Assembly: GCA_022711195.1 (NCBI GenBank)
Contig: JAKLFN010000074.1
Location: 1-9,695, forward strand
DNA: 9,695 nt
Direction of reading: 5' to 3'
Origin: Bacteroidota bacterium
GTDB taxonomy: Bacteria > Bacteroidota > Bacteroidia > Bacteroidales > VadinHA17
Under the pieces are notes generated by a model, which did not search any database, was not told the DNA's origin, and was given only the letters and a program-made list of their open reading frames with translations. Positions 1-7,025 of the stretch are shown piece after piece (the first letter of the stretch is position 1; each line of letters begins with the position of its first letter). The translations under genes and the position numbers were made by a program.

Positions 1-340
1 TATCACCTATATCGAGATGATGTTTGAAGAAGTTGTTATAGAGGGTTTTATCTTCACCGGGACAAAGATCATCGCGGCGGACATAAATCTGTATCCTTCC
101 CGAAGAGTCCATTATCTCGGCAAAAGAGGCATTTCCCATAATACGCCTGCTCATTATCCGGCCGGCAAGGCAGACATCCTGATAATTATTTTTTTCGGAT
201 ATAAAGTTTTCAAGAATATCCCTGGCGAAAGCATTTGTCTTGTACTCCGCTGCCGGGTAAGGATTTATACCCAGCTTCCTGATCTCCTCAAGTGAATTTC
301 TTCTTATCTGTTCCTGTTCGCTTAGCGTCTGGTTGCTCAT
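1..340 (-). CDS. lysS: Lysyl-tRNA synthetase, N-terminal part (runs off left edge)
   Basis: Class II lysyl-tRNA synthetase charges tRNA-Lys with lysine in the cytoplasm. The 113 codons visible start at an ATG at 338-340 with MSNQTLSEQEQIRRNSLEEI. An N-terminal helix carrying LGINPYP follows, and then the start of the OB-fold anticodon-binding domain, with AGRIMSRRIMGNASFAEIMD, SGRIQIYVRRDDL and the LDIGD-type turn at the edge. This order and wording match the family closely (E. coli has GRMMTRRIMGKASF and GRIQLYVARDDL). The catalytic domain is outside the window. AGGA lies a few bases before the ATG, and a TAnnTTTG box lies 19 bases upstream, so the gene probably has its own promoter as well as any read-through from the aminotransferase gene ahead of it. 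The plus-strand open frame at 17-295 is antisense to this gene and is not real. Confidence 0.93.
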   Translation of the reverse strand, partial: MSNQTLSEQEQIRRNSLEEIRKLGINPYPAAEYKTNAFARDILENFISEKNNYQDVCLAGRIMSRRIMGNASFAEIMDSSGRIQIYVRRDDLCPGEDKTLYNNFFKHHLDIGD

Positions 341-358
341 CTCTTCCTGAAATTTGTG

Positions 359-366
359 CAAATATA
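359..366 (-). promoter_or_regulatory. Candidate lysS promoter, -7 box TATATTTG
   Basis: On the minus strand TATATTTG fits the Bacteroidota -7 consensus TAnnTTTG. It sits in the 47-base gap between the aminotransferase stop and the lysS ATG, giving a predicted leader of about a dozen bases. No clear TTTG -33 box is seen at the usual distance, so this rests on one box and its position. Confidence 0.45.
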
Positions 367-387
367 GAAAAAATCAGGCTTCACCTT

Positions 388-1239
388 TCAGGCTTTCAGC
401 GTATTCAGGTATGAGTCGAATTTTTCACGCAGCAGCATGGTTACAGGTCCGGGCTTACCATCTCCGACCTGCTGTCCTTCAATCGATAACACAGGTGCCA
501 CTTCAAAGGAGGTGTTAGTGATAAAGGCCTCGCTTAACTCGCCAATCCGGCTGGCGGCTACCGGTATCTCAAAAACCGAAACACCGGCTTCCCTGGCAAG
601 ACGTATAACATTCCTGCGGGTTACTCCCGAAAGGATATTGTCTGATTCGGGATGTGTGAAAATATTTCCGCCGATGACAAAGAAGACATTTGAATGGGAA
701 CACTCCGTCATCATCGCGTCCCTGACAAAAATCACCTCCATTGATTCTTTCTCCAGGGCCTCCTGGAAATACATGATATTGGGAAGCAGCGATATGGATT
801 TTATATCGCATCTGTTCCACCTGGGATCTTTGCGAAGTATGGTCGTGATACCGGCGCCGATCTTCTCCTTTGCAGGATTGAATGACCATGCGTTGGCAAA
901 TATCGTAGGTTCTGTGCCATCAGGAGGAAAGGCATGCGATCTCTTTGCAGCACCTCTTGTTACCTGGAGGTACACCAGCGATGGTTTATCTGTGAGTTCA
1001 TTTTTCCTGATAAGCTTTTCTGCAAGAGCCGGAAATGAATCTGCTTCAGGCCATGTGATACGAAGCTCCTTCATGCTTCTCTTCAGCCTTGCCATGTGGC
1101 TTTCCATGTCGAAGAAAAATCCTTCGTACCATCGAACTACCTCATAAACACCATCGGCAAAGAGAAATCCGCGGTCGTCGGGACTGATCTTTACTCTCTC
1201 CTTTTTAAGGAATTTTCCGTTGAAATAGGCATATATCAT
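388..1239 (-). CDS. dat: Class IV PLP aminotransferase, D-amino acid aminotransferase type
   Basis: A fold-type IV PLP enzyme of 283 residues, the usual length for D-amino acid aminotransferase. That enzyme moves the amino group between D-alanine and 2-oxoglutarate to give D-glutamate, a peptidoglycan precursor. The sequence tracks the Bacillus enzyme: DRGFLFADGVYEVVRWY (22-38), VTRGAAKRSHAFP (93-105), RWNRCDIKSISLL (140-152) and SGVTRRNVI near 210. Lys147 in DIKS should form the PLP aldimine, and Glu179 should contact the pyridine nitrogen. Tyr32, Arg100 and His102 match the carboxylate trap (Tyr31, Arg98, His100 in Bacillus), which favours D-amino acid specificity over branched-chain aminotransferase. 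Oddities are Arg36 where Bacillus has Lys35, and Cys180 in place of Gly in the TEGxxSN motif. The ATG at 1237-1239 follows A/T-rich DNA with no Shine-Dalgarno. A branched-chain or aminodeoxychorismate lyase role cannot be excluded. Confidence 0.82.
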   Translation of the reverse strand: MIYAYFNGKFLKKERVKISPDDRGFLFADGVYEVVRWYEGFFFDMESHMARLKRSMKELRITWPEADSFPALAEKLIRKNELTDKPSLVYLQVTRGAAKRSHAFPPDGTEPTIFANAWSFNPAKEKIGAGITTILRKDPRWNRCDIKSISLLPNIMYFQEALEKESMEVIFVRDAMMTECSHSNVFFVIGGNIFTHPESDNILSGVTRRNVIRLAREAGVSVFEIPVAASRIGELSEAFITNTSFEVAPVLSIEGQQVGDGKPGPVTMLLREKFDSYLNTLKA

Positions 1240-1268
1240 AAAAAATCATTAAACGTTTTATTGTCATT

Positions 1269-1367
1269 GACCCCCCTTTCCCTTTTCCCCCCACGGGGGG
1301 AATGGCTTTACTCCTTCCCCCCTGGGGGAAAGCCTGCCCCGCTTCGGCGGGGGATGGGATGGGGGTC
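1269..1367. repeat. C-rich intergenic element with three nested hairpins
   Basis: A 99-base element lies between the fucK stop and the aminotransferase start. It is bounded by GACCCCC (1269-1275) and its inverse GGGGGTC (1361-1367). Inside are three hairpins. The first is an 8-bp stem at 1285-1302 with TTCCCCCC against GGGGGGAA. The second is a 7-bp stem at 1315-1330 with TTCCCCC against GGGGGAA. The third is CCCCGC-TTCG-GCGGGG at 1337-1352. On the minus strand it would be transcribed just after fucK and could stop or slow polymerase, but no run of T follows any stem, so I call it a palindromic repeat and not an intrinsic terminator. The remaining gap bases are A/T-rich and featureless. Confidence 0.75.
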
Positions 1368-1392
1368 TATTATATTGATAAGTATCGCCTGA

Positions 1393-2799
1393 TTATGGTT
1401 TAAATTCTTCAAACTTATACTCAATTTTCTTCCTTGCATCCTCCGGTGTTGCTGCATTTCCGCATGCAGCCTGTACGAAAAGGGAGGCTCCGAGTACCGT
1501 GGTCTCCTTCTGACCGATTATTCTTACAGGAACACCTGTATACTGTGCCCTGAGCTTGTTCCAGAGCCTGTTTTTCGAGCCGCCTCCCACGCACAGGATG
1601 CTATCCGCCTTAAATCCGCCTGCTCTCTCGAGAGCTTCCTTTCCTTCGGCAAGCCTTTCAGAGAGAGCCTCCAGCATGGCACGGTATATCTCGTCGCGTG
1701 TCGTTGCCATCGTCAGTCCGCTGATCAGGCCCCCGGGTTTCCCTTTAAGCTCTTCATAAAATTTAGGGACTACCTTAACGCCGTTCGACCCTGAAGGCGC
1801 CTTCTCCGCTCCGGCGATCATCGTTTCATAAACATTTTCAGAGATGTCGCTGTAAAAGTTCTTTCTTGCCCATTCCAGTATTCCTGAAGCTACCCACTGG
1901 TTACCGATATTAAATAATCTGGGCCTAGCATCCAACTCTGTGGTTATTGACATTTCAAGCTGTTCCTTGCCTGTCCTGAAGCCTTTTGACCTCACCATCA
2001 GGATCTCCCATGTTCCGGAGCTGAGGACAGGCTCATTAATTTCTGCTCCCGATCCGTAGATGGCAAACTGTGTATCGTGTCCTGTTGCGACGACAGGGAC
2101 TCCTGCAGGAAGTCCTGTTTCTGCTGAAGCGCCTGGCGTAACCACACCTGTTATTGTCCCGGGTTCCGCAATATCTCCAAATCTTCCAGCAGGGAAATTT
2201 ATTTTGCCGAGTATGACTCCCGACATCGACCTTGTTGCGAGCGATGATGCCATCGATGTCCCTGCCATGGTTGTATCATTGATCATTTCTCCTGTCAGGA
2301 AATATGAAAATATCGAAGGCATGAACATGAAGCGGTGACTTTTCTCAATAAGCTCAGGCTTGTTCTCTGCAAACCAGATAAGTTTGTTTATGGTGTTGAA
2401 GGTGAAAGGCAGAACGCCGCTTTCGGAATAGAGATCGGTCAGAGGTATATATTTCCCGATATCAGCCATTATCGCGACAGTCCTTTCGCACTGCCACGAA
2501 ATTACAGGGTAGAGCATCTGGCCTGTTCTGTCGAAGAGTGTTCCGTCGACGCCGAATGTCGTGACTGTGGCTCCCAGGATCTTTGATTTATCAATACCGG
2601 CGGTGACCTTTCGTGAAGCAAGACACATCTGCTTCCATATATCATTTACATCCCATATCCTCCATGCCGGGTTGAAAGGATCAGGTTTTGTACAGTTAGG
2701 GGCCGACTCTGATGCAATTATTTTTCCATGGCCATCGATGGCAATGACCCTTAAATTGGTTGCCCCGCAGTCAAAAACGATAACGAGATCCTTTTTCAT
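1393..2799 (-). CDS. fucK: L-fuculokinase, FGGY sugar kinase family
   Basis: An ATP-dependent sugar kinase of 468 residues (E. coli FucK is about 472). Together with the isomerase gene in the same operon it would phosphorylate L-fuculose at C1 in the cytoplasm. The N-terminal ATPase fold opens with VIVFDCGATNLRVIAID (6-22), with Asp10, Gly12 and Thr14 in the phosphate loop. The hinge has ATGHDTQFAIYGSG (238-251), where Asp242 is the expected catalytic base. LSSGTWE (259-265) and the ADSILCVGGGSKNRLWN block (398-414) form the C-terminal nucleotide-binding lobe. The FGGY family includes L-rhamnulose, xylulose and glycerol kinases with similar motifs; the fucose call rests mainly on the neighbouring fucI. 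The ATG overlaps the stop of the membrane-protein gene by one base, giving TAATG on the minus strand, so translation is likely coupled. No aldolase follows. Confidence 0.85.
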   Translation of the reverse strand: MKKDLVIVFDCGATNLRVIAIDGHGKIIASESAPNCTKPDPFNPAWRIWDVNDIWKQMCLASRKVTAGIDKSKILGATVTTFGVDGTLFDRTGQMLYPVISWQCERTVAIMADIGKYIPLTDLYSESGVLPFTFNTINKLIWFAENKPELIEKSHRFMFMPSIFSYFLTGEMINDTTMAGTSMASSLATRSMSGVILGKINFPAGRFGDIAEPGTITGVVTPGASAETGLPAGVPVVATGHDTQFAIYGSGAEINEPVLSSGTWEILMVRSKGFRTGKEQLEMSITTELDARPRLFNIGNQWVASGILEWARKNFYSDISENVYETMIAGAEKAPSGSNGVKVVPKFYEELKGKPGGLISGLTMATTRDEIYRAMLEALSERLAEGKEALERAGGFKADSILCVGGGSKNRLWNKLRAQYTGVPVRIIGQKETTVLGASLFVQAACGNAATPEDARKKIEYKFEEFKP

Positions 2800-3254
2800 T
2801 ATGCTCCTGAAAGATCCTTGAGAAATGACAGTGAAGCTCCTGCCGCCAGTATCCCGATCAGGTATATTACAAGAACAACAATAACAAGGATACCTATGAA
2901 CACATAATAACGTCGCAGGTATCTGAAGGCAAGCTTCATCTCATTATTGTCTGCCGATTTTACGGCAATAGCTGTATGTTTTGAAAATCTGTACAGGTAC
3001 AGAATCGGAAAAAAATAGAGCAGTGCGATAAGAAGTATCGGGATCATTATAAGCGATTCAACTGCTCCAAGTTTTGATGCACCAGTGTCAAAGACTGACA
3101 GAAAAACGATTGCTATCAGGGAGCCGGTAACCATCAGCCCGATGCCGATGAAGCCAAGTATTGCAAGGAACATCGACCATTTTCGTGTCCTGTCAAGATC
3201 CTTAAGAGTATCCTCTTCAAGCTCAATTTTCTTTAATTCAGGTTGGTTTTCCAT
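2799..3254 (-). CDS. Small three-helix membrane protein, DUF5362-like
   Basis: A 151-residue integral membrane protein of unknown function. It has a charged N-terminal tail (1-26), then hydrophobic segments at about 27-53, 66-89 and 115-140. The second segment runs straight into LYLYRFSKHTAIAVKSADNN, and the loop then has MKLAFRYLRRYYVFIGIL. This layout, with a YLYRF-type motif after the second helix and an F..L...Y.F.GI stretch before the third, is what I recall of the Bacteroidota DUF5362 family; that assignment is from memory and not verified. It has no signal peptide cleavage site or transporter motif that I recognise, and it is too small to be a FucP-type permease. It sits 91 bases after fucI and overlaps the fucK start by one base, so it is part of the fucose operon by position. 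Any link to fucose uptake or sensing is only inferred. Confidence 0.8.
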   Translation of the reverse strand: MENQPELKKIELEEDTLKDLDRTRKWSMFLAILGFIGIGLMVTGSLIAIVFLSVFDTGASKLGAVESLIMIPILLIALLYFFPILYLYRFSKHTAIAVKSADNNEMKLAFRYLRRYYVFIGILVIVVLVIYLIGILAAGASLSFLKDLSGA

Positions 3255-3295
3255 AATGTTCTTATCTATAATTTATTGTCTATGTAACCTTCTCC

Positions 3296-3346
3296 CCATT
3301 GCACCCTTCGTCCGCCGAAGCCTAAGCGAAGGCGGAATTGTACCAT
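3296..3346. repeat. Small palindrome flanked by two octamer copies, behind fucI
   Basis: The core is TCCGCC (3311-3316) and its inverse GGCGGA (3331-3336), with CGAAG repeated at 3316-3320 and 3326-3330. A competing 5-bp hairpin can form from CTTCG (3306-3310) and CGAAG (3316-3320). On the minus strand the palindrome abuts ATGGTACAAT (3337-3346) on its 5' side, and GGTGCAATGG (3296-3305) follows it on the 3' side. Both 10-mers occur exactly in the tandem array at 8749-8828. The element lies in the fucI to membrane-protein gap and would be in the operon transcript. Confidence 0.7.
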
Positions 3347-5148
3347 CATTCATAAAGTGGTCCATAATTGGCACAAGCCCTGTAATCCGATCCTTCCTTG
3401 TCCATTCCGAAGGCATTCCATGAACTTGGACGGAAAATGTTTTCATCTGCAACATTATGCATACAAACGGGTATTCTTAACATTGAAGCCAGCGCTATCA
3501 GGTCTGCCCCTATGTGTCCGAAGCTTGAAGCCGAATGATTTGCTCCCCAGTTTGCCATAACAGAATAAACATCAGTAAAAGGACCTTTGCCAGTCAGCCT
3601 TGGTGTAAACCAGGTAGTGGGCCAGGTGGGATCGGTACGGTCGGTAAGAATCTTATGTGCCTTTTCAGGAAGCTCGACTGTCCATCCTTCAGCAAGCTGA
3701 AGAACAGGACCGAGACCTTTAACAAGGTTTACTCTTGAAATTGTCAGTGGCATGACACCTTTAGTGTTGAACTGGGATGAGAATCCTCCGCCCCTGAAGT
3801 ATCCGGTGTTTGCAGGTTCCCAGGTTGTTGCTCTGAGGCACTCTTCCGCATCTTTTGAAGTTATCTCCCAGAATGGCTTGATAACGGAATCTCCTCTCAT
3901 TGTCTGTCTTCCTGAGAAGTCGAGCGCTGATGCTCCTGAATTTATCAGGTGAATAACTCCGTTTGCAGCCAGCCCTGAAGGTTTGATCTTCGAAACACGT
4001 TGTATGGCAGACGGACTCCAGTATGTCCTGATGTCGGAGAACATCTGAGCCGTATTTGTCAGCAGATAACCAAAGAGCATCGGAACGCCGTTCATGGCAT
4101 CGTTCTCTGTTGCCACAAGATATGGAGGACGGATACCGTTCCAGTCAAACGATGAGCAGAGTATTGCTTCGAGAAAATCGCCGTTGGGCATGTGATCGGT
4201 CCACTGGCGCTGTCCCTGGAAACCGGCAAGGATAGCATTATGTCCGTTAGACTCTTCTCCGAATCCGGCTTTCTTCAGCCTGGGATTTCCTACCATAAGG
4301 TCGCGGGCGATCATTGTCATCTTTACTACGATCTCCCACTCTTCATCCTTACGGGCCCTTGATTTCGGTTTTGTGTTGATATCTTTTCCTTCTTTGCAAT
4401 ATTTCTTTGTCCAGACGAGTGCTTTTTTGAATTCTTCTTTATCGTATATACCTTCGTTCAGCCTCCTGTTGAACTCGCTCATATCGATATATTCGTTTCG
4501 CATGCCGAGGTACTCCTGGAAGAAATCTTCTCTCACAATTGATCCGGCAATTCCCATGGATACAGATCCCATCGACAGGTAAGACTTACCTTTCATATAT
4601 GCAACTGCCAGGCCGGCTTTCACGAACCTGAGAATTTTTTCGCTCACGTCGGCAGGAATACTTTCATCGCCGGCATCCTGTACATCATGGCCGTAGATCC
4701 CGAAGGCGGGAAGTCCCTTCATGGTATGTCCTGCAAGGGCTGCAGCCAGGTAGACTGCCCCCGGGCGTTCAGTGCCATTGAAACCCCAGATGGCTTTTGG
4801 CATCTGAGTATCCATATCTATTGTTTCGCTGCCATAGCACCAGCAAGGTGTGACAGTGAGACTAATGCCAACACCTGTTTTTCTGAACTTTTCGGCACAT
4901 GATGCTGCTTCTGCCACTCCTCCGATGGTTGTGTCGGAAATTACACATTCAACAGGTCTGCCATTTGGATATCTAATGGTTTTAGAGATCAGGTCAGCAG
5001 CATTTTTTGCCATTTTCATGGTCTGCTTTTCCAGAGATTCCCTGACTCCGCGTTCACGTCCGTCGATGGCAGGACGAATGCCTACTTTCGGAAAATCGCC
5101 TATTACCGTCTGGTAGTTACGGCTTACCTTAAAATCATCATTTGCCAT
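3346..5148 (-). CDS. fucI: L-fucose isomerase
   Basis: A cytoplasmic ketol isomerase that converts L-fucose to L-fuculose (and often D-arabinose to D-ribulose), using a Mn2+ ion. The protein has 600 residues against 591 in E. coli, and similarity is strong from end to end. Blocks include [19 protein letters not shown] (22-40), [14 protein letters not shown] (100-113), [20 protein letters not shown] (121-140), [17 protein letters not shown] (152-168) and [20 protein letters not shown] (507-526). Glu348, Asp372 and His538 line up with the E. coli metal ligands Glu337, Asp361 and His528. A roughly ten-residue N-terminal extension accounts for most of the length difference. The ATG at 5146-5148 is preceded by A-rich DNA without a Shine-Dalgarno. 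It is first in a minus-strand operon with the small membrane protein and fucK, which strongly supports fucose catabolism. The stop is TGA at 3346-3348. Confidence 0.96.
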   Translation of the reverse strand: MANDDFKVSRNYQTVIGDFPKVGIRPAIDGRERGVRESLEKQTMKMAKNAADLISKTIRYPNGRPVECVISDTTIGGVAEAASCAEKFRKTGVGISLTVTPCWCYGSETIDMDTQMPKAIWGFNGTERPGAVYLAAALAGHTMKGLPAFGIYGHDVQDAGDESIPADVSEKILRFVKAGLAVAYMKGKSYLSMGSVSMGIAGSIVREDFFQEYLGMRNEYIDMSEFNRRLNEGIYDKEEFKKALVWTKKYCKEGKDINTKPKSRARKDEEWEIVVKMTMIARDLMVGNPRLKKAGFGEESNGHNAILAGFQGQRQWTDHMPNGDFLEAILCSSFDWNGIRPPYLVATENDAMNGVPMLFGYLLTNTAQMFSDIRTYWSPSAIQRVSKIKPSGLAANGVIHLINSGASALDFSGRQTMRGDSVIKPFWEITSKDAEECLRATTWEPANTGYFRGGGFSSQFNTKGVMPLTISRVNLVKGLGPVLQLAEGWTVELPEKAHKILTDRTDPTWPTTWFTPRLTGKGPFTDVYSVMANWGANHSASSFGHIGADLIALASMLRIPVCMHNVADENIFRPSSWNAFGMDKEGSDYRACANYGPLYE

Positions 5149-5186
5149 GTATATTTGTTTTTAATGTTAATTAGTATCGATGCAAA

Positions 5187-5194
5187 CAAATATA
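5187..5194 (-). promoter_or_regulatory. Candidate fucI operon promoter, -7 box TATATTTG
   Basis: TATATTTG on the minus strand fits the Bacteroidota TAnnTTTG box and lies 38 bases before the fucI ATG, predicting a leader of about 30 bases. The -33 box is weak: the nearest candidate is TTTA at 5217-5220, 22 bases upstream, just beyond the end repeat of the palindromic element. Weak -33 boxes are common in regulated promoters, but no operator was recognised. Confidence 0.45.
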
Positions 5195-5206
5195 ATGTTT
5201 TTTCTC

Positions 5207-5340
5207 TGCCTCTCCTTAAATCTCTTTGTTTGTTAGCCTCTCCCCAAACCTCCCGCTGAGGCGGGAGAGGGGCTTCTAACTAACAATAAGTCAATAAGTC
5301 CCCCTCTCTCATGGGAGAGGGGGATTTAGGAGGAGAGGCA
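5207..5340. repeat. MITE-like palindromic element between fucI and lipA
   Basis: A roughly 134-base element with perfect 9-base terminal inverted repeats, TGCCTCTCC (5207-5215) and GGAGAGGCA (5332-5340). The inversion extends outward through TTTCT/AGAAA with one extra base on the left, and inward into TTAAATC against GATTTAGGA. A second partial copy of the end, GCCTCTCC, is at 5236-5243. Inside are a 7-bp hairpin CTCCCGC-TGAG-GCGGGAG (5250-5267) and a 10-bp hairpin with arms at 5299-5308 and 5315-5324. It encodes no protein. It separates the two divergent promoters and could shield them from one another. No clear target-site duplication was found, so the mobile label is an inference. Confidence 0.7.
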
Positions 5341-5370
5341 AGAAATTGGCGAGATGGGAACCGTGAGTTC

Positions 5371-5402
5371 TTGACCATGAAATGAATAGTTTTGTATTTT
5401 TG
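5371..5402 (+). promoter_or_regulatory. Promoter of the lipA-lipB-recJ operon
   Basis: TATTTTTG (5395-5402) is an excellent Bacteroidota -7 box. TTG at 5371-5373, 21 bases before it, is a plausible core of the -33 box. Transcription should start near 5408, leaving only about 8 bases before the lipA ATG at 5417. The position between the palindromic element and lipA fits a short, constitutive-looking promoter. Confidence 0.6.
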
Positions 5403-5416
5403 CCTGAAATTGTATT

Positions 5417-6277
5417 ATGAATCAGAATAGACGATTACCGGAATGGCTTAAGATGCAGCGTGCAAGCGGGGAGAACTATTCAAGAGTGAAACACCTGGTT
5501 TCGGAAAACCATCTTCATACAATCTGTACAAGCGGAAACTGCCCTAACATAGGAGAATGCTGGAACGCCGGAACCGCAACATTCATGATCCTCGGCGACA
5601 TTTGCACCAGGGCATGTAAATTCTGCAACACAAAAACAGGAAGACCTCTTCCTCCTGACCCTGATGAACCTCACCGGCTTGCAGAATCAATAAAAAAGCT
5701 TCAGCTTAGACACTGCGTGATAACTTCAGTCGACCGCGATGACCTGAAAGACGGGGGAGCATCATTCTGGGCAGAGGTGATAACTGAAATAAAAAAAGTA
5801 AATCCGGCGATCACCGTAGAAACCCTGATTCCCGATTTCGACGCTATCCCTGAAAATATTCAGAAAATAATCGAGGCACACCCCGATGTTATTTCACACA
5901 ATATCGAAACAGTACGACGACTAACGCCGCTTATCCGTACAAAGGCCAAATACGACACAAGCCTCGATGTGATCAGATATATTGCCGGGAAGCATGGCAG
6001 GGCAAAGTCGGGTTTTATGCTGGGACTCGGAGAAACTGAAAACGAAATTCATGAAACAATAAACGATCTGTTTAATTCGGGCTGCAGGATCCTGACAATC
6101 GGCCAATACCTCAAACCCTCACCTGTACACATGGATGTTGTGGAATATTATACCCCCGGAAAATTCAGCTTTTATCAAAAGTATGCACTTGAAAAGGGAT
6201 TCGAATTTGTTGAAAGCTCACCACTTGTCCGTTCATCTTTTCATGCAGAAAAACATGTCGCTGTAAATAATAAATGA
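5417..6277 (+). CDS. lipA: Lipoyl synthase (radical SAM)
   Basis: Inserts two sulphur atoms at C6 and C8 of protein-bound octanoyl groups, using S-adenosylmethionine and two 4Fe-4S clusters; the product is the lipoyl cofactor of 2-oxoacid dehydrogenases and the glycine cleavage system. The 286-residue protein has the auxiliary cluster cysteines Cys37, Cys42 and Cys48 (CX4CX5C) and the radical SAM triad Cys63, Cys67 and Cys70 (CX3CX2C). It also has the lipoyl synthase signature TSVDRDDLKDGGA (103-115). The C-terminal RSS motif (272-274), whose serine ligates the auxiliary cluster, is followed by Phe275 where many homologues have Tyr. All expected catalytic residues are present. The ATG at 5417 gives the usual short N-terminus and lies 15 bases after the -7 box. 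lipB follows after 33 bases, so the two lipoate genes form one operon. Confidence 0.97.
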   Translation: MNQNRRLPEWLKMQRASGENYSRVKHLVSENHLHTICTSGNCPNIGECWNAGTATFMILGDICTRACKFCNTKTGRPLPPDPDEPHRLAESIKKLQLRHCVITSVDRDDLKDGGASFWAEVITEIKKVNPAITVETLIPDFDAIPENIQKIIEAHPDVISHNIETVRRLTPLIRTKAKYDTSLDVIRYIAGKHGRAKSGFMLGLGETENEIHETINDLFNSGCRILTIGQYLKPSPVHMDVVEYYTPGKFSFYQKYALEKGFEFVESSPLVRSSFHAEKHVAVNNK

Positions 6278-6310
6278 TTATATTGAAGCTGAATAAAACG
6301 GGGATCCTGA

Positions 6311-7012
6311 TTGAGCTATAATGTTATATATGAAGATCTTGGACTGAAGGATTATAAGCTTACATGGGATTACCAGGCTGAGGTCTTCAACCTTCTTGTA
6401 AATTCAAAAAAAGCTACTGCGGAAAACCAGGATCCGGAAAGAAATCTTCCCGGCCATCTTATTTTTGTGGAGCATCCGCACGTTTATACTCTCGGCAAAA
6501 GCGGTTCGGAAAATAACCTGCTAATCGACTTCATCCAGATGCAGGCAAAAGAAGCCACATTCTACAAAATCGACAGGGGAGGAGATATCACATACCATGG
6601 ACCCGGACAAATCGTCGGCTATCCCATTTTCGACCTCGAAAAAATTAAAATAGGATTGAAAGAATATATTTTACGTGTCGAAGAAGCTGTTATCGAAACT
6701 ATCTCCGGATATGGACTGAAAGGTGCCAGGCTTCCCGGAGGGACAGGTGTATGGCTCGATCCGGGGATTAAAGGGAAAGCACGAAAGATATGTGCCATTG
6801 GTGTAAGGGCAAGCAGGTTTGTTACAATGCACGGATTTGCTTTCAATGTAAATACAAACCTTACCTACTTTAATTATATCAATCCATGTGGATTTACCGA
6901 CAAGGGAGTAACTTCACTGGAGAAAGAACTTGGAGTGAAACAGGATATTGAAGAAGTAAAAGAGGTCTTAAAGCGGAAAATTAAAAGTATTTTTGATCTC
7001 GAATGGATCTAG
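6311..7012 (+). CDS. lipB: Octanoyl-[acyl-carrier-protein]:protein octanoyltransferase
   Basis: Transfers the octanoyl group from acyl carrier protein to the target lysine of lipoyl domains, the step before LipA. The 233-residue protein has VEHPHVYTLGKSG (53-65), RGGDITYHGPGQIVGYPIFDL (from 89), GKARKICAIGVRA (155-167) and FNYINPCGFTDKGVTSL (187-203). Lys159 and Cys193 correspond to the catalytic Lys135 and Cys169 of E. coli; His96 is in the conserved YHGPGQ motif. The start is unusual. The only start that keeps the YEDLGLKDY opening is TTG at 6311, directly after an in-frame TGA (6308-6310), and the next in-frame ATG is codon 77, inside the domain. GGGGATC just upstream is at best a weak ribosome site. 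It lies between lipA and recJ with short gaps on both sides. Confidence 0.95.
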   Translation: MSYNVIYEDLGLKDYKLTWDYQAEVFNLLVNSKKATAENQDPERNLPGHLIFVEHPHVYTLGKSGSENNLLIDFIQMQAKEATFYKIDRGGDITYHGPGQIVGYPIFDLEKIKIGLKEYILRVEEAVIETISGYGLKGARLPGGTGVWLDPGIKGKARKICAIGVRASRFVTMHGFAFNVNTNLTYFNYINPCGFTDKGVTSLEKELGVKQDIEEVKEVLKRKIKSIFDLEWI

Positions 7013-7025
7013 ACAAACAAGGCTG

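Noticed and set aside
437..1147. Long plus-strand open frame of 236 codons
   Set aside because: It is fully antisense to the aminotransferase gene, which has all family motifs; its own translation resembles no protein I know.
1285..1352. Intrinsic terminator for fucK
   Set aside because: The stems are strong but no T-run follows them on either strand, so only a palindromic element is claimed.
1410..1417. TAAGTTTG on the minus strand as a promoter for the aminotransferase gene
   Set aside because: It matches TAnnTTTG but lies inside the end of fucK, has no -33 box and would give a leader of over 160 bases through the hairpins.
5149..5416. Riboswitch or small RNA in the fucI/lipA gap
   Set aside because: The structure present is symmetric and explained by the inverted-repeat element; no known riboswitch core was recognised.
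6993..7025. Upstream TTG start for recJ
   Set aside because: It overlaps lipB and adds eleven residues not expected in the family; the ATG at 7026 is better placed.
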